This document shows, piece after piece, positions 35,080 through 44,866 of a stretch of 64,000 bases of DNA. Below the pieces are notes generated by a model. That model had not been told where the DNA came from. It made no database searches and worked only from the letters and a program-made list of their open reading frames with translations. This DNA comes from Clostridioides difficile (GTDB lineage: Bacteria > Bacillota > Clostridia > Peptostreptococcales > Peptostreptococcaceae). Position 1 is the stretch's first letter. Every line of letters starts with the position of its first letter. The position numbers and the translations under genes are program-made. Location: assembly GCF_001299635.1 (NCBI RefSeq), contig NZ_JRHN01000039.1:124001-188000 (forward strand). The letters are read 5' to 3'.

Positions 35080-36510
35080 CTAAGCATTTCTTTGATTTAA
35101 TTCTTCTCTTATTTGATTTAGTTTCTTATCACTTACTGGATATAAGATGGCTATAACAACAGCTATTATTAAAGGTATTGCCATAGAATAAGAAATCATG
35201 TTTATGAAGCCACTTTTAACTGCTTCTGTAACTACCATATCAGCTTGATATCCCATTGAATTCATCAAAACTGTTCTTATAGTAGTTGCAAGTAACACGC
35301 CCACTTGTATTGCAACTGGATATAATGACATACTTAAACCAGGTAAATCTTTTCCTGATTTCCAATGTCCATAGTCACAAGAACCAGCAAAGAAGTTAAG
35401 GTTTATTATTGATACTACATTTGCAAAACCACCACCAATTGCCAGTAACATAGTTACACCTAAAGTAGTTTTTCCCCAAGGAGTCCATGCAACTAATAAG
35501 TGACATATTGCACATATAGAAAAAGAAATTATTGAAGCTAGTTTTTGTTCTCTACATATTTTTATAAATATTGGTGCGAAGAACATGAACGCTACACTTA
35601 CTAAAGGCATTATTGATAAAAATACGGCTAACCCACGTTCATCTTCTATTACATATTTAAAATAATATGGAGCTAAAGGCCCTAGACCTATAGATCTTAT
35701 ACATATAAGAAATTCTAGACAAAATGCCATCATAAGTGGAACATTAGTAAATAGAGCTTTTGCCATCTCACTTGCTTTAATCTTTGGTTTTTCTTCTTTT
35801 TGAAGAACTTCATCTTCTGCGCCAGATTTTATTATCTCTGTTGAAGAAAACCAAAATACTAAAAGACATCCTGCTGCAAAGAATAAATAGGTACCTAGAT
35901 AACCCATTCCTTCTCCACCTAATACATCTGCAAATAAAACTAATAATAACGGATATGAAAAACCTACTAAAAATTTACCGACTTCTTTAAATATGTTTGT
36001 AGTAGTTGAACCTATAACTCTATCTTTAGGTGTTTTAGCTACTACAGGGTAAATAGCATAAATTATAGTAAAAACTACTTGTTGAGCACAAGATGCTATT
36101 AATAATAAAGCGGTCATTAAAGGTAAAAGTAATGCTGGACTTATTTTCATCAATGGAACTATGAAAAATATCCCATATGTCAATGCCAATGCTGCGGGTG
36201 TATATCTAAGCCATGGGTAATATTTTCCTTTTTTAAATGGTTGCTTGTCAAATACTGTACCTGTTATAGGAGCTACAGCAATTTTTATGAAAGATTGTAC
36301 AATTTGCATACCACCTGCCATAATTACACCAAGCTTTGCTACATCAGTTAAAAAGATATTTGTTACTGTTGATACAAAATAACCTATAAAATTGTATGCT
36401 AGGTTTATAGAACTTGAATATGTGTATATTGCTCTTTTCTTAGGGTCTCTCATATCATCTCTAAAATTTGATATAAGGTTTCCTTTTGGTTTGCTTTCTT
36501 GACTACTCAC
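35080..36510 (-). CDS. GPH/MFS-type cation symporter
   Basis: A 476-residue membrane protein with about twelve helices, of the MelB-like glycoside-pentoside-hexuronide:cation symporter family. It starts NFRDDMRDPKKRAIYTYSSS and has GTVFDKQPFKKGKYYPWLRY in the first cytoplasmic loop, and CDYGHWKSGKD later, typical of the family. It is the first gene of the cluster with the aminotransferase and keto-acid oxidoreductase, so it may import the amino acid or a precursor rather than a sugar. The start is GTG at 36510 with GGAGGGG five bases upstream. Confidence 0.83.
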   Translation of the reverse strand: MSSQESKPKGNLISNFRDDMRDPKKRAIYTYSSSINLAYNFIGYFVSTVTNIFLTDVAKLGVIMAGGMQIVQSFIKIAVAPITGTVFDKQPFKKGKYYPWLRYTPAALALTYGIFFIVPLMKISPALLLPLMTALLLIASCAQQVVFTIIYAIYPVVAKTPKDRVIGSTTTNIFKEVGKFLVGFSYPLLLVLFADVLGGEGMGYLGTYLFFAAGCLLVFWFSSTEIIKSGAEDEVLQKEEKPKIKASEMAKALFTNVPLMMAFCLEFLICIRSIGLGPLAPYYFKYVIEDERGLAVFLSIMPLVSVAFMFFAPIFIKICREQKLASIISFSICAICHLLVAWTPWGKTTLGVTMLLAIGGGFANVVSIINLNFFAGSCDYGHWKSGKDLPGLSMSLYPVAIQVGVLLATTIRTVLMNSMGYQADMVVTEAVKSGFINMISYSMAIPLIIAVVIAILYPVSDKKLNQIREELNQRNA

Positions 36511-37167
36511 ATCTACCCCTCCCTTATAAAATTTAATTACTTTTTATTATTCACGTATAATATTTTATATTCTGAATCTTTTCCTTTTTCTTTTTGATTC
36601 AGTTTATTTTTTTATATGTGTATAATTTTAATTTAATTATATTCTCAAAATTCATAATTGTCAAACACTTTTTTATTTTTATTTTCCGCCTTTAAAATTA
36701 ACTAAAAAGCTGATTTAACTTAATTTAAGTTTGTTTTTTATTGTTTTGCTGTTTTAAAACATCATAAAAACATATATTTCAAATTATTTTATCAAATTTT
36801 TGATAATTTTAAATTTCAATAAATTTATTCAAGAATAATTTATTCAAGATTTTTTTATACTACATCTAGATATTAAAAATATTTTTTTCTCTTTTAAATT
36901 TCTTTTATTTTTATACATGTACTATTGATTTAAAAATAAAAGCATGTTACAATTACAAAAAGAATCTATCAGACAAACATCATTATAAATATCAATTTCA
37001 GAATTTTCAATTTTTTCTTTTTATGTAATTCTACATAGTACTATAAGTTATTATAACTATACTAATCCAAAACTAATAAAAATAAATATTGTGCTACTTT
37101 TACATAAAATATATTTAAAATATATTTTATAAATTTTATTAAAATATTTTATAAAGGAGAAGAAACT
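36511..37167. other. Divergent intergenic region between transport operons
   Basis: A 657-base AT-rich region. Three dyads are visible: CTGAATC/GATTCAG (36572-36578 and 36596-36602) with a pyrimidine-rich loop, AACTTAA-T-TTAAGTT (36717-36731) and AGTTAT-T-ATAACT (37046-37058). Any could be an operator, for example for the TetR protein encoded behind the symporter. No gene is apparent. Confidence 0.45.
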
Positions 37168-38532
37168 ATGTTACTTTTAATTGCTACGTGTGCAGTGTAC
37201 ATATGGATTGGTTTTTATTTTTCTAAAAAAGTTAAAACGGCATCTGATTTCCTAATTGCAGGTAGAAATCTTCCTTTACCCATACTCGCCGCAACTATCG
37301 CTGCTACATCTTTTGGAGGAGGATGCTTAGTAGGTGGAGTTCAATGGGGAGCTGAAAGAGGGTTATGGGTTGGTATGTACTCTACTATAGGTGCGGCTTT
37401 GGCTTGTTTTATAAACGCATTTTTTGCAGGAAAGTTAAGGAGTTTATCTTGTGATATAACACCTGCAGACTATATTGAAACTAGATATGGTCATAGTGTA
37501 TTTTTAAGAACTTATCAAAGTCTTGTGACACCAATATCAATATTAGCCATCATGGGCAGTCAATTAATATCTTTTGGTTCTGTATCTACTGCATTTGGCA
37601 TTCCTTATGATGTAGCAGTAATTATAGGAGTCATAGTAATCATTATATATACTTATACATCAGGAATGTGGGGAGTTGCAGTATCAGCTTTTATTCAACT
37701 TGCTATTTGTATAGTATTTTTACCAATAGTGGCTTATATAAGCTTAAAATTAGTTGGCGACAACCCTTTACTTATGTTACAATCAATGGTAAAAGAACCA
37801 TTCTTTCCAGGAAATAAATCGATTAGTGATTTTATGTATACAGTTTTACCATTAGTTTTAGGCTCAATATTTTCTTATGAAAGTTTTTTAAGATATCAAT
37901 GTGCTGATAATGCTAAAAATGCAGTTAAAAGTAGTATAATTGCAGGATTTATACTATTGTTTCTTGCTTTTCCTATAGGAATAATTGGAGCTATTGGTGG
38001 TAGTTTATTTCCAAACATATCATCTGTCCAGGTTTTACCTCAAATGATATCAACAACTTTACCACCTTTAATTTCTGTATTATTCTTAGCTGCTATATTA
38101 GCTGCCATAATGTCTACTGCAGATTCATTAATGACTTCAATGAGTGCTATCATATCAAGAGATATTTACAACAAATTATTACATCCTGATATAGAATTTA
38201 ATGATTTGAAAAATACTTTAAAATATTCTCAAATTGCTTCAGCTTTAACAGCTGTAGCAGGTGCAATTATAGCACTTAAATTTGATAGTTTATTAGAATT
38301 ATTATTTTGGCCAGCACCATTATGTACAGGTGTAATATTTGCACCATTTGTAATTGGCCTTTGCTGGAAAGGTGCTACAAAAAAAGGTGCTATCTATGCT
38401 GTTATAGTAAGTATGATATTGGCATTATTAAATATGGTTGGCATTCTTACTGTCTTTGACAGAATTTTAATTCCTATAATAGGTGGTTCTATTACAATAT
38501 TTATAGTTAGCAAATTTTCAAAAAAAGATTGA
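37168..38532 (+). CDS. Sodium:solute symporter (SSS family)
   Basis: A 454-residue membrane protein with about thirteen helices. Motifs typical of the SSS family are DFLIAGRNLPLP, TSFGGGCLVGGVQWGAERGLW, TPADYIETRYG and AAILAAIMSTADSLMTSMSAI near residue 310, where the sodium-site serine/threonine residues lie. Relatives carry proline, pantothenate, sugars or carboxylates; the substrate here is open. Its last four bases overlap the longest reading frame of the TetR gene, so the two are co-transcribed. ATG follows AAAGGAGAAG. Confidence 0.87.
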   Translation: MLLLIATCAVYIWIGFYFSKKVKTASDFLIAGRNLPLPILAATIAATSFGGGCLVGGVQWGAERGLWVGMYSTIGAALACFINAFFAGKLRSLSCDITPADYIETRYGHSVFLRTYQSLVTPISILAIMGSQLISFGSVSTAFGIPYDVAVIIGVIVIIIYTYTSGMWGVAVSAFIQLAICIVFLPIVAYISLKLVGDNPLLMLQSMVKEPFFPGNKSISDFMYTVLPLVLGSIFSYESFLRYQCADNAKNAVKSSIIAGFILLFLAFPIGIIGAIGGSLFPNISSVQVLPQMISTTLPPLISVLFLAAILAAIMSTADSLMTSMSAIISRDIYNKLLHPDIEFNDLKNTLKYSQIASALTAVAGAIIALKFDSLLELLFWPAPLCTGVIFAPFVIGLCWKGATKKGAIYAVIVSMILALLNMVGILTVFDRILIPIIGGSITIFIVSKFSKKD

Positions 38533-38555
38533 AAAGAGAGGTATATACAGTAAAT

Positions 38556-39209
38556 ATGTCAAAATCAGAAAAAGGAAAAGAGACAAAAGCTAGTATTGTA
38601 AGTGCTGCTAGAGAATTATTTTTTGAACAAGGTTATCATAAAACGACAACTAGGCAAATTGCAGAAAGAGCTAATATAAATTTAGGTCTAATAAGTTATT
38701 ACTTCTCAAGTAAAAGCGAAATAGGGGCTATAATATATGAAGATATAAGAGACGAAATGCAGTCTTTAATCTATAATTATCATGAAGAAGGTACTATGAT
38801 GATGTTCTTTCTTGCCATGAATGCTGACCTTTGTTTTCTTCTAAAAAATGAAGCGTATAGGAATTTTTATTTAGATATAGCTTATGAAGAAGCTATTTTA
38901 AGCTATCAACGAAGTGTAACTGAAATGGTAATGAAGAGATATGTTAATGATAAAGAATCTATAGAACATGACGAGTTAATACTTTCTTGTATTGGTATAC
39001 TTGCCATGAAACCTGAGATAATTAGGGTTTATATTTCACACAAGTATGATATATCTTCTCAAGCTGTAATAAGATATTTTACAAAACAATTCCTCATTAA
39101 CCTTGGTCATAGCACTGATTTATGTGAAGATATTTTAGAAGAATTGAGTAAATACTATATAGATATAGTTGATAACTTCACACCAATAATAACTCGTATA
39201 AGAACTTAA
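38556..39209 (+). CDS. TetR-family regulator
   Basis: About 217 residues. The N-terminal DNA-binding domain has KASIVSAARELFFEQGYHKTTTRQIAERANINLGLISYYF, here cited as two pieces, ARELFFEQGYHKTTTRQIAE and NINLGLISYYF. The ligand domain is not recognisable. The longest frame starts at TTG 38529, but AGAGAGG at 38535-38541 lies after that codon. ATG 38556 is the better start, though its spacing of 14 bases is long. It directly follows the SSS symporter gene and probably regulates it in response to the transported solute. It is also the only TetR protein in the window, but 25 kb from the TetR-type operator at 12335. Confidence 0.83.
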   Translation: MSKSEKGKETKASIVSAARELFFEQGYHKTTTRQIAERANINLGLISYYFSSKSEIGAIIYEDIRDEMQSLIYNYHEEGTMMMFFLAMNADLCFLLKNEAYRNFYLDIAYEEAILSYQRSVTEMVMKRYVNDKESIEHDELILSCIGILAMKPEIIRVYISHKYDISSQAVIRYFTKQFLINLGHSTDLCEDILEELSKYYIDIVDNFTPIITRIRT

Positions 39210-39231
39210 TAAAACTTTATTGAACTTTTAG

Positions 39232-39276
39232 AGACTGAAATATTAGAATCATAATTAGATTTTAGGATTTCAGTCT
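39232..39276. terminator. Terminator behind the TetR gene
   Basis: AGACTGAAAT (39232-39241) pairs with ATTTCAGTCT (39267-39276), followed by TTATTATATTT on the plus strand. It separates convergent TetR and esterase genes. Confidence 0.78.
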
Positions 39277-39327
39277 TTATTATATTTAAAGATATTTTTT
39301 AATATTTTTTCTTAATACCATAAGTAC

Positions 39328-40110
39328 CTACACAATCATATCTATAAACTTCTTTATCCATAAATTCCAGAGACGCCACTCATGACCTCCAACACACTCT
39401 TCATATATAACATCTACATTTAAAGACTCTGCATATTTCTTAAATGTCTGATTATTTTCATATAAAAAATCCCTATCACCACAGAATTGATAAATTTTAG
39501 GAATATCTTCATTTCTTTCTTTAAGTTTCTTAAGTATGTAAAGTAAATCGTTATCACTATTTCTAGCATCCTCTGGTCTTCCAAAATCATGAAATAGAAT
39601 ATCTGCATTAGTTTCTATTTGTTGATTTTCTAACTCATGAATCATGTCAGGTGAACCAGAAAAACTTGCAACTGCTGAAAATTCTTTTGGTTTTGAAAGT
39701 GCTAACTTTAACGCACCATATCCACCCATAGACATGCCAGCTACAAAATTATCTTCTCTCTTGTCTGATAAAGGAAATATAGCTCTAACAAACTTAGGTA
39801 ATTCCTCACTTACAAAAGTAAAATACTTGTGCCCATACACCATATCTGTATAAAAACTAGTTTCTACTCTTGGTATTACAAGAGCTATATTTTTATTTTT
39901 AGCATAATGTTCCACATTAGTATATCTAATCCATGAACTTTGGTCATCTTCTAAACCATGAAATAAGTATAATGTTTTAAACTTACCCTCAAAGTCATAT
40001 ATCTCTTTACCACTAAAAAGTTCTTTTCCATTTGCTACAGGTAAAACTACAATTACATCAGTTTCTCCTCCTGTATATTTAGATTTAAATTTACATTCTA
40101 TAAACGCCAC
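39328..40110 (-). CDS. Esterase D/FrmB-type serine esterase
   Basis: About 260 residues of the putative-esterase family (S-formylglutathione hydrolase, acetylxylan esterase, mycolyltransferase fold). The N-terminal beta-strands lead to LYLFHGLEDDQSSW. The nucleophile elbow is GMSMGGYGALKLAL near residue 120, and the catalytic histidine is in VGGHEWRLWN near the end. No signal peptide is seen. GTG at 40110 is preferred: GAGGTG lies six bases upstream, while the ATG at 40155 has no ribosome-binding site. It stands alone, convergent with the TetR gene. Confidence 0.82.
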   Translation of the reverse strand: MAFIECKFKSKYTGGETDVIVVLPVANGKELFSGKEIYDFEGKFKTLYLFHGLEDDQSSWIRYTNVEHYAKNKNIALVIPRVETSFYTDMVYGHKYFTFVSEELPKFVRAIFPLSDKREDNFVAGMSMGGYGALKLALSKPKEFSAVASFSGSPDMIHELENQQIETNADILFHDFGRPEDARNSDNDLLYILKKLKERNEDIPKIYQFCGDRDFLYENNQTFKKYAESLNVDVIYEECVGGHEWRLWNLWIKKFIDMIV

Positions 40111-40228
40111 AAAAAACACCTCTTCTATAATGATTTTATATCTAAAAAGCACCAAGAGTTTAAGCTTCTCAGTGCTTTAAAGATTTCTTAATTTATATAT
40201 TTTTAATTACACATAATATCTGTTTTGG

Positions 40229-41395
40229 CTACATATAATCGGAGGTATCTGTTGGTAATCCCTTTTTATCCAATTTACCTTCAACAACATCTTTAATTAT
40301 AGAATAAATTACAGCAAACATTGGAACTCCTATAACCATTCCAACAAACCCTAATAATTTTCCTGCAACCAACAATGAGAATAAAATCCAAAATGCAGAT
40401 ATACCAATTGAATCTCCAAGTATTTTAGGCCCTATAATATTTCCATCTATTTGTTGTATTATTAATATAATTAACAATAACCATAAAGCTTTTATAGGAG
40501 ATACAAACAATACTATTAGTGTTGATGGTATAGCTCCAAATAAAGGTCCAAAGAAAGGTATTATATTTGTAATACCAATTATAACTGATATTAATAATGT
40601 ATATGGCATTTTAACTATTGTAAGTATTACAAATGTTAGAATACCTATAATAAATGAGTCTAATATCTTCCCACCTAGAAATCTTCCAAATGTATAATTA
40701 CTTCTATGAGTCAATTCTAAAATTCTCGCAGCTTGTGTTTCTGTAAATACTGCATAAGTTATTTTTTTACTTAATCCATAGAATTTTTCTTTATCGATTA
40801 GTAAATACACTGAAACAATTAATCCTAAAACAATATTCCATATACTAGAAGCTACATTCTTTAACATATTTCCTAATATCGGTATTAAATCAGTTACAAA
40901 TTTTATAATATATGCAACAAATTCATTCCATTTATCTACTGCTAAATTAAAATATTGTTCATCAAGATTTAAATCAGTCATTAATTTATCAATAAGCTTA
41001 GTTGCATTATTTACATACATAGGTATATCATTTGCTAGTCCAACAATACTCTCAATTACTTGAGGCAACACGAAATACATAAATAAGTAAAGTATCAATG
41101 CGGCTGTTGCATATGTTAATAAAAGACCCAGTCCTCTTTTTGATTTTTGTTTTAGGTTTTTTAATTTCTCACTTTTTATAAAAACTCTATCTTCATAAAA
41201 TTTCAAAATAAAATTAAGAAGATATGCAATAGCAAATCCTATTATAAAAGGCTGTAAAGTTGTAAATATAGCATCTAAATTATTAGAAAACACATCGATT
41301 TGTGATGATACTAGATAAAATATAATACTACAAGCAGCTATTATAAATGTATAAATTGCTATTGTTGTGTACTTTGTATTCCAATTAATTTTCAT
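40229..41395 (-). CDS. AI-2E family (UPF0118/PerM) permease
   Basis: A 388-residue membrane protein with seven to eight helices. Family marks are QPFIIGFAIAYLLN near the N-terminus, LGLIVSVYLLIDKEKF in the centre, and GITNIIPFFGPLFGAIPS with IQQIDGNIIGPKILGDSIG near the C-terminus. Some relatives export autoinducer-2 and others act as sodium/proton antiporters, so the name should not be read as function. Start ATG follows AGGAGG. The gene is probably monocistronic. Confidence 0.88.
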   Translation of the reverse strand: MKINWNTKYTTIAIYTFIIAACSIIFYLVSSQIDVFSNNLDAIFTTLQPFIIGFAIAYLLNFILKFYEDRVFIKSEKLKNLKQKSKRGLGLLLTYATAALILYLFMYFVLPQVIESIVGLANDIPMYVNNATKLIDKLMTDLNLDEQYFNLAVDKWNEFVAYIIKFVTDLIPILGNMLKNVASSIWNIVLGLIVSVYLLIDKEKFYGLSKKITYAVFTETQAARILELTHRSNYTFGRFLGGKILDSFIIGILTFVILTIVKMPYTLLISVIIGITNIIPFFGPLFGAIPSTLIVLFVSPIKALWLLLIILIIQQIDGNIIGPKILGDSIGISAFWILFSLLVAGKLLGFVGMVIGVPMFAVIYSIIKDVVEGKLDKKGLPTDTSDYM

Positions 41396-41549
41396 TTTTT
41401 CCTCCTTATTTCTATATAACTAAATTTTATCACAAAATCACTACTTTTATAACAAATATACCAAATTAAAATTTTAAATTCTATAAAGTATAATTAGAAT
41501 ACAAGTTCTCAATTTTATTTATATTCATCTTTTTACAATATAATCTACA

Positions 41550-42908
41550 TTATTTTTTTAGAATCTTAATTAATTTATCATTATATGGTGCATATCTAAT
41601 AGGAATATCTAATTTTAATTTCTTTAAGACACTCTTATAGTGAGTAAATGTATCAAACCCAGCTTTTCCATGATATGAACCCATTCCGCTCTCACCAACT
41701 CCACCAAATGGCAAGTAATTTGTAGCTATATGTGTAATTGTATCATTGATACAACATCCACCTGCTGGAATCATTTCTAAAATTTTATTTTCTAGCTTCT
41801 TATCTTTTGTAAAAATATAAAGTGCCAATGGATTTGGTCTTTGTATAATTTCTTGTACAACTTCATCCAAGTCTTTATAAATTAAAATAGGAAATATAGG
41901 TCCAAATATTTCTTCCTTCATTATATTGTCATCCCAAGTAACATCATTTACTATAGTTGGCTCTATTTTTAATTTCTCATTATTATAATCTCCACCATAT
42001 ACTACTTTATCTATATCGATAAGAGATACTATGCGATTAAAATGTCTTTCATTTATAATTTTAGGAAATTGTTCATTATTACATGGATTATCTCCAAAAT
42101 ACTTAATAATATAGTATTTTATTTTTTCTATTAATTCATCTTTCCTATCTTCATGTACTAATACATAATCTGGCGCTACACAAGTTTGCCCTGCATTTAT
42201 TAGTTTTCCCCATGTAAGCCTTTTTGCAGTAAGGTCTATATCTGCATCTTTTAAAATAATACAAGGGCTTTTTCCTCCAAGTTCTAAAGTTGTAGGAGTC
42301 AAATACTCTGATGCTGATTTCATTACTATTTTGCCAACATTAGTGCTTCCTGTAAAAAATATATAATCAAACCTTTCTAATAATAATTTTTCACTTTCTT
42401 CTTGACCACCTTGAACAACTGCAACGTACTCTTTTGAAAAAATCTTTTCAATTATCTCTTTAACTATACCAGATGTTGACACAGAATATTCAGATGTCTT
42501 TAATATAACACAATTACCTGCTGCCACTGACCATACTAATGGTATAAGTGCTAATTGAAACGGATAATTCCAAGGTGACATTATAAGTGTAACACCATAA
42601 GGTTGTGGAATAATCTTAGATACAGATGGAAAGTTAACCATACTTGATTTAACTCTTTTTGTCTTACCCCATTTTCTTATATTTTTTATAGCAAAATCAA
42701 GTTCACTATAAAACATACCTACTTCTGTCATAAAACCTTCAAAATTTGACTTATTTAAATCTTTCTTTAATGCCAAAAGTATTTTTTCTTCATTTTCTAA
42801 TACAACTGACTTCAATCTTTTTAACTTTTCTAGGCGAAATGATATATCTCTTGTTTTTCCTGTATTATAATATTGCCTTTGAAGCATCACTAACTTATTT
42901 ATATCCAT
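41550..42908 (-). CDS. Aldehyde dehydrogenase, class 3 type
   Basis: A 452-residue NAD(P)-dependent aldehyde dehydrogenase of the short class 3 group. NAD-binding FFTGSTNVGKIVM, catalytic glutamate in TLELGGKSPC, and catalytic cysteine in NAGQTCVAPDYVL are present. EEIFGPIFPIL and NPLALYIFTKD follow. The C-terminus (KLDIPIRYAPY) matches YwdH/AldB-like enzymes. It oxidises aliphatic or aromatic aldehydes in related bacteria. It has no tight neighbours: 154 bases separate it from the permease gene and 290 from the flavodoxin gene. Confidence 0.88.
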   Translation of the reverse strand: MDINKLVMLQRQYYNTGKTRDISFRLEKLKRLKSVVLENEEKILLALKKDLNKSNFEGFMTEVGMFYSELDFAIKNIRKWGKTKRVKSSMVNFPSVSKIIPQPYGVTLIMSPWNYPFQLALIPLVWSVAAGNCVILKTSEYSVSTSGIVKEIIEKIFSKEYVAVVQGGQEESEKLLLERFDYIFFTGSTNVGKIVMKSASEYLTPTTLELGGKSPCIILKDADIDLTAKRLTWGKLINAGQTCVAPDYVLVHEDRKDELIEKIKYYIIKYFGDNPCNNEQFPKIINERHFNRIVSLIDIDKVVYGGDYNNEKLKIEPTIVNDVTWDDNIMKEEIFGPIFPILIYKDLDEVVQEIIQRPNPLALYIFTKDKKLENKILEMIPAGGCCINDTITHIATNYLPFGGVGESGMGSYHGKAGFDTFTHYKSVLKKLKLDIPIRYAPYNDKLIKILKK

Positions 42909-43198
42909 TATTTAAAATCCCCTCTTGAAGAATTTTTCTATTTTATATTGTAGATAAAATTCTATATACTTTTATTTTACCAATTTATATTCTAAGAAAT
43001 TCACATAAATATAACATAAATTTATCAATAAAAAAAGCCCCTTTAATTAAATAAGTAGGCTAGTAATCATATTTTAAAATTGAATGATTTTTAAATTATA
43101 ACACTATAATGAACAATCAAATTATAGGTTATCATTCATAAAATTATTTTGTAAATATTCTATAATGTATTTTTATAACATCTCATATTTAAAGATAC

Positions 43199-43738
43199 TT
43201 ATAAATTTATACTTTTAATATTGTCTAAATATTCAAGTATTGGCTTTAAGTATTCTTTATCACACCATTCAAAACTTTCTCCTGACAACAATGGCGCTTC
43301 TGCTGGTTTAAGTCCTTTACGCTCTTGTTTGGCTATAGCTTTTTTTAAAAAACCACAAAGTACACTATCTAACCATGACATTTTTGTTTCATTCCATTCT
43401 CCACGGCAATAAAAACAAGGAATTTCATCTAATTCATCTTTAAGGTTAGCTTCTCTTAATTTTTTTAATACTTCATCACTATATGGGGATGCTCCTACAC
43501 CAAAAACTATTAGATTTTTTCCTTTTAATTCTTCATAATGCTTCTTTAGAAAAGAAATCCCTGCTATATTACAAGCATAAAGACCTCCTCCTAAGATAAT
43601 AGTATCGTATTTCATAATTTTTTCTATGTTTATATCTTTAATCTCAAAACTATCACAAATCAATAATTCTGAAAGCCATTTAGCATATTTTTTTGTTGCT
43701 CCATATTTACTTTTGTAAATCACTACTGTATTTTTCAT
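43199..43738 (-). CDS. Flavodoxin-domain protein
   Basis: A 179-residue flavodoxin-like protein of the protoporphyrinogen-oxidase HemG/flavodoxin_5 group. The FMN phosphate loop is IYKSKYGATKKYAKWL. A second FMN contact is in TIILGGGLYACNIAG and a third in GVGASPYSDE. The C-terminal part is longer than a plain flavodoxin and contains CFYCRGEWNE. It lies 50 bases behind the MarR gene and shares its operator. An FMN-dependent redox role under MarR control, for example in oxidative or antibiotic stress, is inferred. Confidence 0.82.
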   Translation of the reverse strand: MKNTVVIYKSKYGATKKYAKWLSELLICDSFEIKDINIEKIMKYDTIILGGGLYACNIAGISFLKKHYEELKGKNLIVFGVGASPYSDEVLKKLREANLKDELDEIPCFYCRGEWNETKMSWLDSVLCGFLKKAIAKQERKGLKPAEAPLLSGESFEWCDKEYLKPILEYLDNIKSINL

Positions 43739-43788
43739 AAATTATCTCCTTTTGATGCCATACCAAGTTGATTTTTTACTTTTCTATC

Positions 43789-44280
43789 TTATAAATTATT
43801 GTCTTCTACATAATCTCTTACATACTCAATTCCTCTGCTTAATTTCATAATCCCAGAAAATAATTGTTCTACCTCTTTTTCTGTAAAATCTTTAAATAAA
43901 AGCTCTAATACTTTAATTTGCATATCTCTTACTCTTTCTGAATACTCTTCTACTCTATCCTTTGTTAAAAGGCAAGTAGCTCTTGAATCTTTTTCATTTT
44001 TTTCAATTTGTACAAACCCCTTTTTTTCTAAAGCAACAGCTAATTTCTTTACATTTTGTCGTGAGCATCCCATAAGCTCTCCAAGCTTAGTCAATGTCAC
44101 AGTCTCATCTATAGATTCTGCAAGTGCTAAAAGTAACCATTGTTTCATTGTAAGTTCTGGGTCTAACTTGTCACATGCAGTTTGAAGTTTATTTTGCATT
44201 ACAAATAGATTTGCAAATATAGCTTGTTTCCTACTCTCATCATCCACCACAATTTTTTTCATTAAAGTTTCTATATCCAT
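43789..44280 (-). CDS. MarR-family regulator
   Basis: A 163-residue winged-helix protein. LTKLGELMGCSRQNVKKLAVALEKKGFVQI contains the recognition helix, cited here as MGCSRQNVKKLAVAL, and KDSRATCLLTKDRVE forms the wing. It is the first gene of a unit with the flavodoxin gene. A long inverted repeat 52 bases upstream of its start is a convincing autoregulatory operator. Start ATG follows AGAGAGGGACAAAAA. The inducing ligand is unknown. Confidence 0.86.
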   Translation of the reverse strand: MDIETLMKKIVVDDESRKQAIFANLFVMQNKLQTACDKLDPELTMKQWLLLALAESIDETVTLTKLGELMGCSRQNVKKLAVALEKKGFVQIEKNEKDSRATCLLTKDRVEEYSERVRDMQIKVLELLFKDFTEKEVEQLFSGIMKLSRGIEYVRDYVEDNNL

Positions 44281-44331
44281 TTTTTGTCCCTCTCTATATG
44301 CTAATCCTCAAACTTTCCATCACTATTTACA

Positions 44332-44374
44332 AATAGTAATTAGTTACTTTTTATTATAGTAACTAATTACTATT
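44332..44374. promoter_or_regulatory. Double MarR-type operator
   Basis: AATAGTAATTAGTTACT (44332-44348) and its exact reverse complement (44358-44374) lie nine bases apart. Each arm contains the smaller dyad GTAAxxxxTTAC, or its near match, typical of MarR sites. A further GTAATTAGTTA is at 44445-44455. The pair lies in the promoter region of the MarR-flavodoxin genes. Confidence 0.72.
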
Positions 44375-44840
44375 ATGTCAATAATTTTATATTTGTTGCT
44401 TCTTTATTCATTATATCACGGAATTTTAATTACAACTTGCTATTGTAATTAGTTATTTTAATTCTTTACTTTACAATCTAAAATGTTGTACAATTTTTTT
44501 GTGTAAACACAGTAATATTGTTATTATTATTTAGGTTATAGATTGCCTTTTTCTCAATACTTTGTTTAATCAAATAATATGTTATTATATTCTTTTCTTT
44601 CATATTTTCCACAGTACATCATAAATATAATTTCCAAAAAATGTATTGAATATACATATTATAATATATATTAATTACTATCACTTTCTCATATTGATGA
44701 CAAATACACTAATTTAATAGTTATATTGCATATGAATCATTCAAAAAAATATGTATGTTATATATGAATAGTAAAATACACCTGTATTTTCTATAATCAT
44801 AATGTAAGTTTTGATTTTTCATAGAACAATTATCATATAT

Positions 44841-44866
44841 AAAAAGGGTTCTTAAGAACCCTTTTT
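44841..44866. terminator. Perfect bidirectional terminator
   Basis: AAAAAGGGTTCTT (44841-44853) is immediately followed by AAGAACCCTTTTT (44854-44866). The A/T runs inside the arms give U-tracts on both strands. It ends the hflX transcript, 88 bases past its stop. Confidence 0.85.

Noticed and set aside
36990-37025. CodY-like box upstream of the SSS symporter
   Set aside because: The AATTT-TCAGAATTTTC region needs a deletion to fit the consensus, and in DNA this AT-rich such matches are expected by chance.
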